Source: Alphaproteobacteria bacterium (GTDB lineage Bacteria > Pseudomonadota > Alphaproteobacteria > SHVV01). Taken from it: DNA of 64,000 nt. Positions 25,236 to 34,739 of this stretch are shown piece by piece. The number at the start of each line of letters is the position of its first letter. Position 1 is the first letter of the stretch. The notes below the pieces were generated by a model. That model had not been told where the DNA came from. It was given only the letters and a program-made list of their open reading frames with translations, and did no database searches. The stretch is from positions 50,969-114,968 of the forward strand of contig VGEO01000001.1 in the NCBI GenBank assembly GCA_016869275.1, in the 5' to 3' direction. A program made the position numbers and the translations under genes.

Positions 25236-25996
25236 GTGCCGACTGCCGTTCACGCCCCCTATGACAGCGCCGAACTCGCCCACGCCGCCGACGTGATGGT
25301 GACCGACCAGATGTGGGTCAAGCCCGGGCACACCGTGCTCATCACCGCCGACACCGCGACCGACCCGGTCGGGGTCGAGGCGGTGTTGCGCGCGATCACG
25401 CGCGCCGGCGCCAAGGGCGGCGTGTTCACGATCCCGCAGTTGCCGTTCCAAGGCATGCTCGCCGATCCTTACGTGCCCGAGTCGCTCGGCGCCGCGGTCG
25501 CCAAAAGCGACGCGTGGATCGACTTGACGTTTCCCTACCTGGCCGGCTCGCATATTCACGACGAAGCCCTCAAGGGCGGCCGCACCCGTTATCTGCTCGC
25601 GCTCGACATCGGCTCCGGCGGCATCGTCCGGCTCTATGGGCGCGGCGACCTCGACAAGATCTACGCAGTGCAAAGCAGCCTCGATGCGCTGCTGGTAAAG
25701 GCACGCGGCAAGACTTGCCGCATCACCACCGAGCTCGGCACCGACGTCACCTTCGTCCTCGACAAGCCCGGCTACACCAAGCCGCGCCGCGCCAACAAGC
25801 CCGGGCTCTACAGCCCGCCCGGCGGTTCGGTCATGTTTCCGGTGGTCGAGTCGGTCAAGGGCACGATCGTCGTCGAGGCGGCGTTTCACGAGTACTACGC
25901 GATCTTCGACAAGCCGTGCGTCTCGCCAACATCGGCCGCGAGGGCAAGGCCAAGCGGCTCCGGGACCGCCGCGCCGCCTACAACGGCAAGGCGTGA
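25236..25996 (+). pseudogene. M29-type aminopeptidase-like gene, frameshifted and shortened
   Basis: The first about 227 codons from 25236 look like a leucyl aminopeptidase/thermophilic metalloprotease (M29-like) protein: ADVMVTDQMWVKPGHTVLIT, FPYLAGSHIHDEALKGGRTR, and GSVMFPVVESVKGTIVVEAA. After FHEYYAIFDKP (about 25916) the frame continues into non-coding-like Arg/Pro-rich sequence past 26100, while a different frame gives a plausible ending VRLANIGREGKAKRLRD and stops at 25996. The usual metal-binding C-terminal half is missing. A frameshift with a deletion fits best; an assembly indel could explain the frameshift but not the missing domain. Confidence 0.6.
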
Positions 25997-25999
25997 CCC

Positions 26000-26019
26000 C
26001 CGGCGCCGGTCAGCGCCGG
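26000..26019. terminator. Hairpin between convergent genes
   Basis: CCGGCGC (26000-26006) and GCGCCGG (26013-26019) make a 7-bp stem with a 6-nt loop between the M29-like remnant and the end of the importer permease gene. No T-run, so termination is only possible. Confidence 0.3.
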
Positions 26020-26939
26020 TCCTCGCGCACGTAGGGGAGCCCGAGCGCGCCCGGCGCCGCGCCGCGAGCGCGGGAATAGAGCGCGGCGTAGATGAGAACG
26101 ATCAACGTCGCGACGAACGGCGTCATCTGTAGGAAATACTGCGGCACCGGAATGCCGGCCGCGAAGATGCGGGGAATCAGCGCTTCGATCGAGCCGAACA
26201 GGAGCGCGCCGAACGCCGCGCGCCCGGGCATCCAGCGCGCGAAGATGACGAGCACGATCGCTATCCAGCCGCGGCCTTGGGTCATGTCCTCGAACCAGAT
26301 CTTGGCGCCGGCGAGGGCGACATAGCCGCCGGCGGCGCCGCACAATGCCCCGCCGGCGATCACCGCGAGCGAGCGGTAAAAGTCGACCGAAACGCCGGCG
26401 GCGTCGGCGGCCTGCGGGTTCTCGCCGACCGCCCGCAGCCGTAAGCCCGGCATGGTGCGGAACAGGAACCGCCACACCAGATAAACGATCGGGATGGTCA
26501 GGTAGACCATCGGATCTTGCGCGAACACGATCTTGCCGACCACCGGCAGCTCGGAGAGGAACCCGAGCTTGACCGCGGTGAAGCCGCCGACCGCCTTGTT
26601 CATCCACGCGCCACCCAGCAGCGCAGTCAAGCCCGAGCCAAAGAACGCGATCGTGATTCCGGTCACCACCTGATCAGCACGAAGCGTCACGACCAGGAAC
26701 GCGAACAGCACCGACACCGCCGCCCCCGCCGCCAACGCTGCCGCCATGCCGAGCCAGGGGCTACCGCCGGTCGCAAGGTAGGCGACGACCGCGGCGAGCG
26801 CGCCGCACAGAAACAGGCCCTCCGCGCCCAGATTGAGCACGCCCGCGCGCTCATTCAGGATCAGCCCGAGGGTCGCCAGCAGCAACGGCGTCGCGAAGAT
26901 CGGGGTGTAGGCGAGCCAGTCGACGATGAAGGTCAGCAT
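26010..26939 (-). CDS. BMP/nucleoside-type ABC permease, second subunit
   Basis: A 309-residue inner-membrane permease of the BPD_transp_2 family, with about eight transmembrane helices and the marker segment LNERAGVLNLGAEGLFLCGA near residue 30 that is standard in BmpC/YufQ-like subunits. AVGENPQAADAAGVSVDFYR near residue 195 is the coupling region. It is the last gene of a four-gene importer, 5 nt after the partner permease. Imports nucleosides or purine-like ligands in known systems; here the ligand is unknown. Confidence 0.9.
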   Translation of the reverse strand: MLTFIVDWLAYTPIFATPLLLATLGLILNERAGVLNLGAEGLFLCGALAAVVAYLATGGSPWLGMAAALAAGAAVSVLFAFLVVTLRADQVVTGITIAFFGSGLTALLGGAWMNKAVGGFTAVKLGFLSELPVVGKIVFAQDPMVYLTIPIVYLVWRFLFRTMPGLRLRAVGENPQAADAAGVSVDFYRSLAVIAGGALCGAAGGYVALAGAKIWFEDMTQGRGWIAIVLVIFARWMPGRAAFGALLFGSIEALIPRIFAAGIPVPQYFLQMTPFVATLIVLIYAALYSRARGAAPGALGLPYVREDRR

Positions 26940-26944
26940 GGCCG

Positions 26945-28048
26945 TTACTCGCGCGCGAGACGAAGACGATAGGAAACGAAGAACTGCGACGCGGCGACGC
27001 AGAGCACGATCACTGCCTGCAGAAGTTGCACCAACGCCTCGGGCACGCCGTAGAAGCCCTTGATGCTCTGTCCGGCGGTATAGAGGCCGCCGATCAGGAT
27101 GGCGACCACCAGGACCCCGAGCGGGTGGTTACGCGCCAGGAACGCGATGACGATGCCCGAAAAAGCGTAGCCGGCCGCCATCGTCGCGGTCAGCCGAAAC
27201 TCCTGGCCCGCCGCCATCACGAAACCGGCCGCTCCCGACAAGGCGCCGGAGAGGCCGGCCGAAAGAAAGACGATCAAGGCGACCGGTACGCCGGCGGCGA
27301 GCGCCATCCGCGCGTTGGAGCCGACCAGGCGGGCGTAGGCGCCAAAGCGGCTACGTTCGACCAGCCACCACATCACCGCGACCAGGGCGACCCCGACGAA
27401 CAACCCGAGATGGACTTTCTCCCAGCCGATCTTGGGCAGCTGCTCGACCGGATCGAACTTGATCGAGTGCGGAAAGCGTTCGTGCGGATCCTGCCACGGC
27501 CCGTAGACCTGGTTCAGCACCACTTGAAAAGCAATATAGGAAAACAGCAGCGTCGAGATCACCTCGTTCACGTTCAGGCGGACCTTGAGGAACGCGGGGA
27601 CCAGCGCCCAACCGAAGCCGCCCGCGCAAGCCAGCGCGAACATGATGTAGAGGCGCAGGCCCGGCGGTCCGATGTCGTAGATCGAGATGAACGTCGCCCC
27701 GATCGCCCCCCAGAAGAACTGGCCCTCGATACCAATGTTCCAGTAGTTGACGCGGAACGCCATCGCCGCCGACAGCCCGACCAGGATCAACGGACTCGAT
27801 TCGATCAGCACACTCGACAACCCGAGCCGATCGAAGAAGGTGAGCAGGATGAACTCCTCGTACATGCCGCCGAGATTGACGCCGGCCACGAGCAGAATCG
27901 CCGCCGAGATCGCAATCCCGGCGACGATCGACAGAATGACATAGAGCGCGTGCTGCCAACGCGGGATCGACTGCCGGACCTCGAGATTGAGGCGTCCAAA
28001 CCGGCGAACCCGCGGTTCGACCGATGGGGCGGCGGCAGGCGACGTCAT
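26945..28048 (-). CDS. BMP/nucleoside-type ABC permease, first subunit
   Basis: A 367-residue permease with about nine transmembrane helices. The markers VNYWNIGIEGQFFWGAIGAT near residue 110 and VGSNARMALAAGVPVALIVF near 250 match BmpB/YufP-like subunits. ATG at 28048 was preferred to one at 28099, since the extra residues would overlap the ATPase gene. It forms a heterodimer with the next permease. Confidence 0.9.
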   Translation of the reverse strand: MTSPAAAPSVEPRVRRFGRLNLEVRQSIPRWQHALYVILSIVAGIAISAAILLVAGVNLGGMYEEFILLTFFDRLGLSSVLIESSPLILVGLSAAMAFRVNYWNIGIEGQFFWGAIGATFISIYDIGPPGLRLYIMFALACAGGFGWALVPAFLKVRLNVNEVISTLLFSYIAFQVVLNQVYGPWQDPHERFPHSIKFDPVEQLPKIGWEKVHLGLFVGVALVAVMWWLVERSRFGAYARLVGSNARMALAAGVPVALIVFLSAGLSGALSGAAGFVMAAGQEFRLTATMAAGYAFSGIVIAFLARNHPLGVLVVAILIGGLYTAGQSIKGFYGVPEALVQLLQAVIVLCVAASQFFVSYRLRLARE

Positions 28049-28070
28049 CGTCCAGAGCCTCCGCCGCGGC

Positions 28071-29573
28071 TCACGCGTGATCGACCATCGCCCGCCCAAC
28101 GGCGTGGCGGTCGGCCGGACGCGCGAACTCGGCGACGATCCGGCCGCGGTTCATGACGCCGATGCGGTCCGACAGGGCGAGTACCTCGTCCAAATCCTCG
28201 CTGATCAAGAGGACGGCGGCGCCTTGATCGCGGGCGGCGCGGAGATGGGCGTGCACGGCCCCGCACGCCCGCACATCGAGCCCGCGCGTCGGCGAATGCG
28301 CCAGAATGACCTTAGGCTCCCCGGCGAGTTCGCGCGCCAGCACCAGCTTCTGCGCGTTGCCGCCCGAGAGCAGCCGCGCGCGAGTCGCCGGAACCGCGCC
28401 CTGGATCTCGAACGCGCCGATGGCCTCGCGCGTCGCGCTCCGCATGCGTCCGGTAGCGACCCAGTAGCCGCCGCCGTAGCGGCCGTTGTCGAGGCCGCCG
28501 ACGGCGTAGTTGTCGGTGACCGAGAGATCAGCGGCAAGCCCGAACACATAACGGTCGGCGGGGACGCTCGCCAGTCCGGCACGGCGGCGGCTGCGCACGT
28601 GCGCAGCGGTCACGTCGCGCCCACCGATCGCGATCGCGCCCGCGGTTGCCGCGCGAACGCCCATCAGAACCTCGGCCAATTCGGGCTGACCGTTGCCGCC
28701 GACGCCGGCGATGCCGTAGATCTCGCCGGCTTTGACGGCAATCGAAACGCCGTTCAGGGTCGGTGCGCCGTCGTCGCGGATCGCGACCAGCGCGCGGACG
28801 TCGAGCCGGACCTCGCCGGCGGCGTGGGCCGGCAAAACGCCGTCGTCGCGGACCGCCGCGCCCACCATCAACTCGGTCAACCGCTCGGCATCAAGGTCGG
28901 CCGGCCGGCCGACCGCGACCGTACGGCCGCGGCGCATAACCGTGACCTTGTCGGCAAAGCGGCTGACTTCACGCAGTTTATGAGTGATCAAGATGACGCA
29001 CGTACCGCGCCCGGCGAGATCGCGCGCCATCGCCAGAAGGCGATCGGCCTCCTCGTCGGTCAAGACCGCGGTCGGCTCGTCCAAGATCAGGACGCGGGCA
29101 CCGCCCATCAGCACCTTGATGATCTCGACGCGTTGCTGCTCGGAAACCGAGATCGCGTCGACCCGCGCCGCGGGATCGAGCGCGAATCCGAGTTCGCCGC
29201 AATAACGCTCGACCTCGGCTACAGCGCGTGCGAGCCCGTTCCGACCGCCGCCGGCGTCGGGATTGGCGAGCAGCACGTTCTCGGCGACCGTGAACGGCCG
29301 CACCAGCTTGAAATTCTGGTGCACCATACCGATGCCAAGGCGACGCGCGTCGCGCGGACCCTGGATCGCGACCGCGACGCCGTCGCGGAGCACGCGGCCG
29401 CGGTCGGGAGCGTAGAGCCCGCACGCGACGTTCATCAGCGAGGACTTGCCAGCGCCGTTCTCACCGAGCAGCCCGTGAAGTTCGCCGTAATCGGCGGCGA
29501 AATCGGCCTCGTCGAGCGCCGGGCTGCCGTCGAAGGCTTTACTGATGCCAGTGAGCGCTAGCGCCGCCGTCAT
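28071..29573 (-). CDS. BMP/nucleoside-type ABC ATPase with two nucleotide-binding domains
   Basis: A 500-residue duplicated ATPase. Domain 1 has Walker A LLGENGAGKSSLMNV, signature ISVSEQQRVEIIKVLM and Walker B VLILDEPTAVLT. Domain 2 has a degenerate Walker A GVGGNGQPELAEVLMG, signature LLSGGNAQKLVLAREL and Walker B VILAHSPTRGLD with His in place of the acidic residues. That asymmetry is normal for the YufO/RbsA-like family. ATG at 29573. It lies between the binding-protein gene and the permeases. Confidence 0.92.
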   Translation of the reverse strand: MTAALALTGISKAFDGSPALDEADFAADYGELHGLLGENGAGKSSLMNVACGLYAPDRGRVLRDGVAVAIQGPRDARRLGIGMVHQNFKLVRPFTVAENVLLANPDAGGGRNGLARAVAEVERYCGELGFALDPAARVDAISVSEQQRVEIIKVLMGGARVLILDEPTAVLTDEEADRLLAMARDLAGRGTCVILITHKLREVSRFADKVTVMRRGRTVAVGRPADLDAERLTELMVGAAVRDDGVLPAHAAGEVRLDVRALVAIRDDGAPTLNGVSIAVKAGEIYGIAGVGGNGQPELAEVLMGVRAATAGAIAIGGRDVTAAHVRSRRRAGLASVPADRYVFGLAADLSVTDNYAVGGLDNGRYGGGYWVATGRMRSATREAIGAFEIQGAVPATRARLLSGGNAQKLVLARELAGEPKVILAHSPTRGLDVRACGAVHAHLRAARDQGAAVLLISEDLDEVLALSDRIGVMNRGRIVAEFARPADRHAVGRAMVDHA

Positions 29574-29597
29574 GACAATCGCGCATCCTCAGATGAA

Positions 29598-29627
29598 GGG
29601 ACCGGCGCCGCGGACGGCGCCGGTCCC
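29598..29627 (-). other. Very stable hairpin between binding-protein and ATPase genes
   Basis: On the minus strand GGGACCGGCGCCG and CGGCGCCGGTCCC form a perfect 13-bp stem around TCCG, a UNCG-type tetraloop; GATG and CATC could extend it past a small bulge. It lies 33 nt after the binding-protein stop and 24 nt before the ATPase start. No T-run follows. It likely protects the upstream message, raising binding-protein level over the membrane parts. Confidence 0.6.
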
Positions 29628-29660
29628 CATCGTCATACGAGGTGTGGCCGGTATGGCCGC

Positions 29661-30749
29661 CTACTTCACCTTACCGATGACGCCTCTAACGAGGTAGTCC
29701 ATACCCCACAGGTCGCCATCGCCCGGCGTCTTGCCGGCGGCGACGCGCTCCTTGCCGTCCTGGTCGACGATCGGGCCGGCGAACACGTGCTTGCCCTTGA
29801 TGATCGCCTCTTTCTCGGCCATCACCTTGTCGACCACGGCCTTGGGCACCGCCGGGTTGCAGCAGGCGATGTCGGGTGGGCCGTTGGATATGCCGAGGAA
29901 CGAACCGAACTGGCTCGGTTTCCAATTGCCGGACTTGATCGCCTTGACGGTCGGAGTCAGGTATTTGTCCCACACCCACACCGACGAGCATAGCGTCGCT
30001 TTGGGCGCGAACTCGCTCATGTCGCGGTGGTGCCCGGTCGCCCATACGCCCTTCTCCTGCGCTGCCACCAGCGTCGCCGGCGTGTCGACATGGATGCCGA
30101 GGACGTCGATCCCCTGTTCGATCAGAGCCAGCGCCGCTGCGCGCTCCTTGACCGGATCGTTCCAGGTGCCGACGTAGATGACGTTCACGGTCGCGTTCGG
30201 GTTGGTCTGGCGGGCGCCGAGCAGGTAGCCGTTGACCGCCCAGTTGACGATGCCGATCGGGTGCGCGGCGACGAAGCCGAGCTTGCCCGACTTGGTCATC
30301 GCGCCAGCGACCATGCCACAGAGATAGTGGCCCTCGTAGGTGCGGCCGTAGAACGACTCGAGATTGGCGCCGTTGGTGGTGCCGGCGGCGTTCACGAACG
30401 CGACCTTGGGGTATTCCTTGGCCAAGTCCTTGAAGGTGTCGCTATAGCCGAACGCAGATCCGATGATCACGTTATAGCCGCGGCGGATGTAACGTTCCGC
30501 GGCCGGGCGGATTTCGGAGGCGACTTCGGGCACCTTTTCGGTGAACGGAATTTCCATGCCGAGTTCCTTCTGCATGCGCAGCCGTGCCTCGTCGTGTGCC
30601 TGCTGCCAGCCGCCGTCGTTCTTCACCTGGAAATAGATCCAGGCGACTTTGGCATCGCCTTCGAGCCTGAACTGCGCCTGAGCGGCGGTGGCCGCGGCCA
30701 GGGCGACGATCGCGGCGCCGGCCGCGATCAAACTCTTTTGTAACGTCAT
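29661..30749 (-). CDS. BMP-family ABC transporter substrate-binding protein
   Basis: A 362-residue binding protein of the Bmp (PnrA-like, basic membrane protein) family. Residues 1-29 are a signal peptide ending AQA, without a lipobox, so the mature protein is soluble in the periplasm. Family features are VAWIYFQVKNDGGWQQAHDE, YNVIIGSAFGYSDTFKDLA and RTYEGHYLCGMVAGAMTKSG. GGGAGG precedes the ATG at 30749, and a longer start at 30806 is unsupported. It heads the importer operon. PnrA relatives bind purine nucleosides; a purine-like or other N-heterocyclic ligand is a reasonable guess given the hydrolases next door. Confidence 0.9.
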   Translation of the reverse strand: MTLQKSLIAAGAAIVALAAATAAQAQFRLEGDAKVAWIYFQVKNDGGWQQAHDEARLRMQKELGMEIPFTEKVPEVASEIRPAAERYIRRGYNVIIGSAFGYSDTFKDLAKEYPKVAFVNAAGTTNGANLESFYGRTYEGHYLCGMVAGAMTKSGKLGFVAAHPIGIVNWAVNGYLLGARQTNPNATVNVIYVGTWNDPVKERAAALALIEQGIDVLGIHVDTPATLVAAQEKGVWATGHHRDMSEFAPKATLCSSVWVWDKYLTPTVKAIKSGNWKPSQFGSFLGISNGPPDIACCNPAVPKAVVDKVMAEKEAIIKGKHVFAGPIVDQDGKERVAAGKTPGDGDLWGMDYLVRGVIGKVK

Positions 30750-30842
30750 GCGTAACCTCCCAAATGAGCCGGACCACTTGCCGGCGTTGCACAATTTTCG
30801 CATCAAACCGAACCCAACGCGACGCCTAACAACCTCCCGCGA

Positions 30843-31718
30843 TCACTTGAGGTGCATGGCCGTCGTCCCGCGCCCGATCCGTTTGCGGGTCTTACCGGTG
30901 GCTGCGCGGACGCCGCCCCCGTTCCGCGCCGCGCCATTGCCACGACGCTCCTCGTAGGACGGTTGCAGCGACGTCATCATCTTGACCAGCGCATCGATCG
31001 TCGCTTCGAGAAACGCGGCGCCCGAGGCAGCCGAGGCCTTGTGCGGGTCGCCGAAGATCGAGGCGTGATTGGTGCGCGGGGTCGGCCGCCGCCGATAGGT
31101 GCGGGCCGGTTCGCCCGGCGCCACCAGATCCCACCCGACCAACGGCGCGTAGACTCCTTTGAGGCGTTCCATCTTGACGAGCGCGGGCCGGGTCGCGAGC
31201 TGGAACGAAGTCTCGAATTCGCAACCGTGCCCCATACCGCCGACGCCGGAGCGACGATGCGCGTGAATCGCCGCCGCGCCCGGTTCCCAATAGCTCACCG
31301 CCGTCACGGTGAAGTCGAAGTCTTGATCCAAGTCGTCGATCAGCCGCCGTGCCACCGCGTCATTCGAGGTGCCATTGGGACGATTGCCGTTCAGCAGCAG
31401 GAGATTGACAAAGCCCTGTTTGATCAACGCGGCGCCGACTTCGTAGACCAGTTGCTGGTAGGTCGGGATCGAGAGCGAAATCGTGCCGGCGAAGTGCTCA
31501 AAGGTCTTTGACACCGCATACGGGATCGCGGGCGCCATCACCGCGCCGATCCGCTCAGCGAGTTTGAGTGCGACGTATTCGGCCTGGTGGGTATCGGTGT
31601 CGCATGGCATGTGCGGGCCGTGCGCCTCGGTCGCACCGCACGGCACGATCACCAGCCGTTTCGCGGCGATCGCTTGCGCAACCTCTTCAAACGTCATATG
31701 AGCGATCGCCACTTCCAT
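30843..31718 (-). CDS. Creatininase-family amidohydrolase
   Basis: A 291-residue metalloenzyme of the creatininase family, which opens cyclic amides (creatinine) or acts on formamides. Metal ligands appear in CGATEAHGPHMPCDTDTH (E31, H33, D40), and GHGCEFETSFQLA supplies the second glutamate. The last 40 residues form a basic, Gly/Arg-rich tail (RRGNGAARNGGG and onward) not found in the compact family. It is the upstream neighbour of the BMP importer on the same strand (93-nt gap to the binding-protein start) and is divergent from coxG (26 nt). A direct role in opening an imported ring is plausible, not shown. Confidence 0.85.
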   Translation of the reverse strand: MEVAIAHMTFEEVAQAIAAKRLVIVPCGATEAHGPHMPCDTDTHQAEYVALKLAERIGAVMAPAIPYAVSKTFEHFAGTISLSIPTYQQLVYEVGAALIKQGFVNLLLLNGNRPNGTSNDAVARRLIDDLDQDFDFTVTAVSYWEPGAAAIHAHRRSGVGGMGHGCEFETSFQLATRPALVKMERLKGVYAPLVGWDLVAPGEPARTYRRRPTPRTNHASIFGDPHKASAASGAAFLEATIDALVKMMTSLQPSYEERRGNGAARNGGGVRAATGKTRKRIGRGTTAMHLK

Positions 31719-31744
31719 GCGGAGCCTCCGTTCAGCGCTCAGCC

Positions 31745-32311
31745 ATGCCTGACATCGAACAGTCGTTCACAATCGACCAGCCGATCGAGCGGGTGTGGGA
31801 TTTCTTTCAGGATGTGCCGGCAGTCGTGACCTGCATGCCCGGGCTCGAATTCACCGGCGCCACCGGCCCAGCGAGTTATAGTGGCAAGGTCCGGGTCAAG
31901 CTCGGTCCGATCGCGGCTGCGTTCCAGGGCGAGGCGACGATCGTCGAAACCAACGCCGCGGAGCGGCGCGCGCGCCTCGAAGCCAAGGGCATCGACCGCC
32001 ACGGGGGCAATCGCGCCCAGGCGACCGTCACCTACGAACTGACAGCGGCCGGAACCGGCACCGCCGTCCGCCTCTATGGCGACATCAAGCTCGCCGGTGC
32101 ACTCGCGCAAATGGGCCGGAGCGGTATCATCCAGGACGTCGCCGCCGAGATCACGCGCCAGTTCGCGGAAGCGCTCCGCGCCAAGCTCGCCGCCGCTACC
32201 GGGGCGGCCGCCGCGCCAGCGGCTCCGCCGGCGCTCGGCGGCGGTCGCTTGCTGTGGCAGTTGGTCTGGCATCGTGTTCGGAACCTCGTCGCTCGCCTGT
32301 TTCGCCTCTGA
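31745..32311 (+). CDS. coxG: CoxG-like SRPBCC protein
   Basis: A 188-residue protein of the CoxG (carbon monoxide dehydrogenase subunit G) family, an SRPBCC fold in residues 1-145: QSFTIDQPIERVWDFFQDVP, VVTCMPGLEF and KVRVKLGPIAAAFQGEA. A Pro/Ala linker leads to a short amphipathic C-terminus (LLWQLVWHRVRNLVARLF) that could anchor it to the membrane, as proposed for CoxG recruiting the hydroxylase. It ends exactly where coxL ends on the other strand. Its presence supports a CoxMSL-type complex. Confidence 0.87.
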   Translation: MPDIEQSFTIDQPIERVWDFFQDVPAVVTCMPGLEFTGATGPASYSGKVRVKLGPIAAAFQGEATIVETNAAERRARLEAKGIDRHGGNRAQATVTYELTAAGTGTAVRLYGDIKLAGALAQMGRSGIIQDVAAEITRQFAEALRAKLAAATGAAAAPAAPPALGGGRLLWQLVWHRVRNLVARLFRL

Positions 32312-34729
32312 CTACTCGGCGGCCGGCCGGCGGCGGGCAGCCGCGAGTATGGCGTGGATCGCGTTGGGTGAGAGCGGCACCTCGCGGATCGGTGCGATGC
32401 CGAGCGGTTTCAGCGCATCCTCGATCGCGGAGGCGATCACTTGGCCGACGGCGATGCACCCGGCTTCGCCGACGCCTTTGACGCCGAGCGGGTTCAAGGG
32501 CGAAGGCGTTTCAAGATGCACCATCTCGACATCCGGCACCTCGGTCGCGTACGGCACCAGAAAATCCATGAAATTGGCGTTGACCGGGTTGCCGTCGCGG
32601 TCGAACTCGATGCGTTCGTAGAATGCGCCGCCCATGCCTTGAGCGATACCGCCCATCACCTGGCCCTCGACGATCGTCGGATTGATCATCTTGCCGCAGT
32701 CGTGGACGCAGACGTAGCGCTTGACGTCGATGGTACAGAGTTCGGGGTCGACCTCGACGATCGCGGCGTGGACGCCGTTGGCCCAGGTCGCGTGCGGCGG
32801 GCTGTAATAGTCGGTCGCCTCGATGCCGGGGTGCTGGCCTTCGGCGAGCGGCGGCCCGTCGTGCTTGGAAGCCGGCGCAAACTGAGTCGCGCTTTTAGCC
32901 GCTTCGTTGAAGGCGTAGCGGAGCGGGTTGGTCGCGGTCGCGATCTCGGCCAGCGTTACCGAGCGGTTGCTGCCGATGACCCAGGCGGCGCCGTCACGAA
33001 GCTCGAGGTCGGACTGCGCCACCTCGAGCATGTTCGCGGCGGCTTCGAGGATCTGCCGACGGGCGATCAGCGCGGCCTTGTGGACCGCGTTGCCGGAGAC
33101 GACCGCGGCGCGACTCGCGAACGTGGCGACGCCCCATTCGAACGCCTTGGTATCGCCGACCACGACGATCACGTCCTCGACGTTGCAACCGACCTGATCG
33201 GCGGCGATCTGGGCGAAGACGGTCTCGTGGCCCTGGCCCTGGCAGGTGAGCCCAGTGTTGACATAAACCTTGCCGGTGATCGGGTGGACCTTGACGTGGC
33301 CGCCTTCGTAGGGCCCCAGCCCGGTGCCCTCGACGTAGCAGGCGAGGCCGAGACCGAGGTAACGGCCGCGCGCGCGCGCCGCCGCCTGCTCTTGTTTGAA
33401 CGCGGCAACGTCGAGCTTGCGCTGCACGAGGTCGAGCGCCCGCGCGTACTCGCCGCTGTCGTAATTGACGGCGAGACCGTCGGCGAACAGCAGCCCCTCG
33501 CGCTTATAGGGAAACTCGTGCGGCTGGATGAAATTGCGCCGCCGGACCTCGAAGCGATCGAGCCCGAGTTCGTCGGCCAATTGATCCATCGCCCGCTCGA
33601 TCGCGAAGCAGGCATGCGGCCGGCCGCAGCCGCGGTAGGGCGTGACCTGGACTGCTGGCGTATAGACCGCCTTGAACTCGACCCAGATGTCGGGAATGCG
33701 ATAGGGCCCGGCAATCGAGGTCGAAGCAACTTGAGCGACCGCGATGCCGTAAGGAATGAACGCGCCGGTATCGTGGAGGAACGAATCGCGCAGTCCCAGC
33801 ACGGTGCCGTCCTTCCTGGCCGCGAGCTCGATCTCGTGCACCTGCAGGCGTTCTTGGCTGGCGCCGATGAAATTCTCGACCCGATCTTCGATATATTTGA
33901 CCGGCCGGCCGAGCTGTATCGCCGCGTACGGCACCAGCACTTCGTCGGGGTGGAACATCATGATCTTCTGGCCGAATCCGCCGCCGACGTTGGGTGCGAC
34001 CACCCGCACCTTGTCCTCGTCGAGCCGGAAGATCGAAGCGAGCCCGCCGCGCACCGAGAGCGTCGCCTGGGTCGAGTCCCAGACCAGCAGCTCGCCGGTG
34101 ACGTGGTCCCAGCGCGCCGCGATCGCCCGGCACTCGAGCGGTGCCGCGGTCGAGCGCTCGACCCGCACCTTGATCTTGGTACAGTGTTCCGCGGCCGCGA
34201 AGGCGCGATCGGGATCGCCGCTGGTCTGGGCGAAGCGCGCGGCAATGTTGTTGGCGACATCGGGGTGGACGAGCGGCGCACCGGCTTCGATCGCCCGCTC
34301 GATGTCCATCTCGACGCCGAGCGGTTCGTAGTCGACCTCGATCAGCCGCGTCGCATCTTCGGCGGTATAGCGGTCGGCGGCGATCACCATCGCGATACAC
34401 TGACCGACGTAATAGACGTCGCCTTTGGCGAGCGGCCGCTGCGTCTTGGCCGCGATCGAGGGATGGGGGATCAGCAGCGGAAACTCGAGATCGAGCGCGC
34501 CGATGTTCTTGTGGGTGTAAACCGCGACGACGCCGGGGTAGCGTTCGGCCGCAGCGGTGTCGACCGACTTGATGCGCGCGCGCGCCACGCTCGAGCGGTG
34601 GAACGCCGCGTGCAGTGCGCCGGGAAGATGAATGTCGTCGATGAAACTGCCCTCGCCGCGTAGGAGCGGCGGGTCGTTGTTGCGCTGGACCGAGTCGCCG
34701 AAGGAGCGGGTTTCGCGTCGTGCCGCCAT
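32312..34729 (-). CDS. Molybdenum hydroxylase large subunit (CoxL-like, not form I CO dehydrogenase)
   Basis: An 805-residue molybdopterin-binding subunit of the xanthine oxidase family. Key parts: N-terminal [37 protein letters not shown] near residue 250, the active-site loop [10 protein letters not shown] at 364-373 and the catalytic Glu755 in KGVGEAG. Form I CO dehydrogenases carry AYxCSFR at the loop; this one does not, resembling the form II AYRGAGR pattern, whose members hydroxylate varied N-heterocycles or aldehydes. It follows the 2Fe-2S subunit by 10 nt. A ring-carbon hydroxylation of an imported heterocycle is the best inference. Confidence 0.9.
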   Translation of the reverse strand: MAARRETRSFGDSVQRNNDPPLLRGEGSFIDDIHLPGALHAAFHRSSVARARIKSVDTAAAERYPGVVAVYTHKNIGALDLEFPLLIPHPSIAAKTQRPLAKGDVYYVGQCIAMVIAADRYTAEDATRLIEVDYEPLGVEMDIERAIEAGAPLVHPDVANNIAARFAQTSGDPDRAFAAAEHCTKIKVRVERSTAAPLECRAIAARWDHVTGELLVWDSTQATLSVRGGLASIFRLDEDKVRVVAPNVGGGFGQKIMMFHPDEVLVPYAAIQLGRPVKYIEDRVENFIGASQERLQVHEIELAARKDGTVLGLRDSFLHDTGAFIPYGIAVAQVASTSIAGPYRIPDIWVEFKAVYTPAVQVTPYRGCGRPHACFAIERAMDQLADELGLDRFEVRRRNFIQPHEFPYKREGLLFADGLAVNYDSGEYARALDLVQRKLDVAAFKQEQAAARARGRYLGLGLACYVEGTGLGPYEGGHVKVHPITGKVYVNTGLTCQGQGHETVFAQIAADQVGCNVEDVIVVVGDTKAFEWGVATFASRAAVVSGNAVHKAALIARRQILEAAANMLEVAQSDLELRDGAAWVIGSNRSVTLAEIATATNPLRYAFNEAAKSATQFAPASKHDGPPLAEGQHPGIEATDYYSPPHATWANGVHAAIVEVDPELCTIDVKRYVCVHDCGKMINPTIVEGQVMGGIAQGMGGAFYERIEFDRDGNPVNANFMDFLVPYATEVPDVEMVHLETPSPLNPLGVKGVGEAGCIAVGQVIASAIEDALKPLGIAPIREVPLSPNAIHAILAAARRRPAAE

Positions 34730-34739
34730 GATCCCTCCC

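Noticed and set aside
27987..29561. 524-codon plus-strand frame opposite the BMP-type ATPase
   Set aside because: Antisense shadow with repetitive acidic and basic composition; the minus strand encodes clear Walker motifs.
32441..34663. 740-codon plus-strand frame opposite the molybdenum hydroxylase large subunit
   Set aside because: It is an antisense shadow produced by high GC content: Arg/Asp/Val-rich, without recognisable domains, and the minus-strand frame carries full family motifs.
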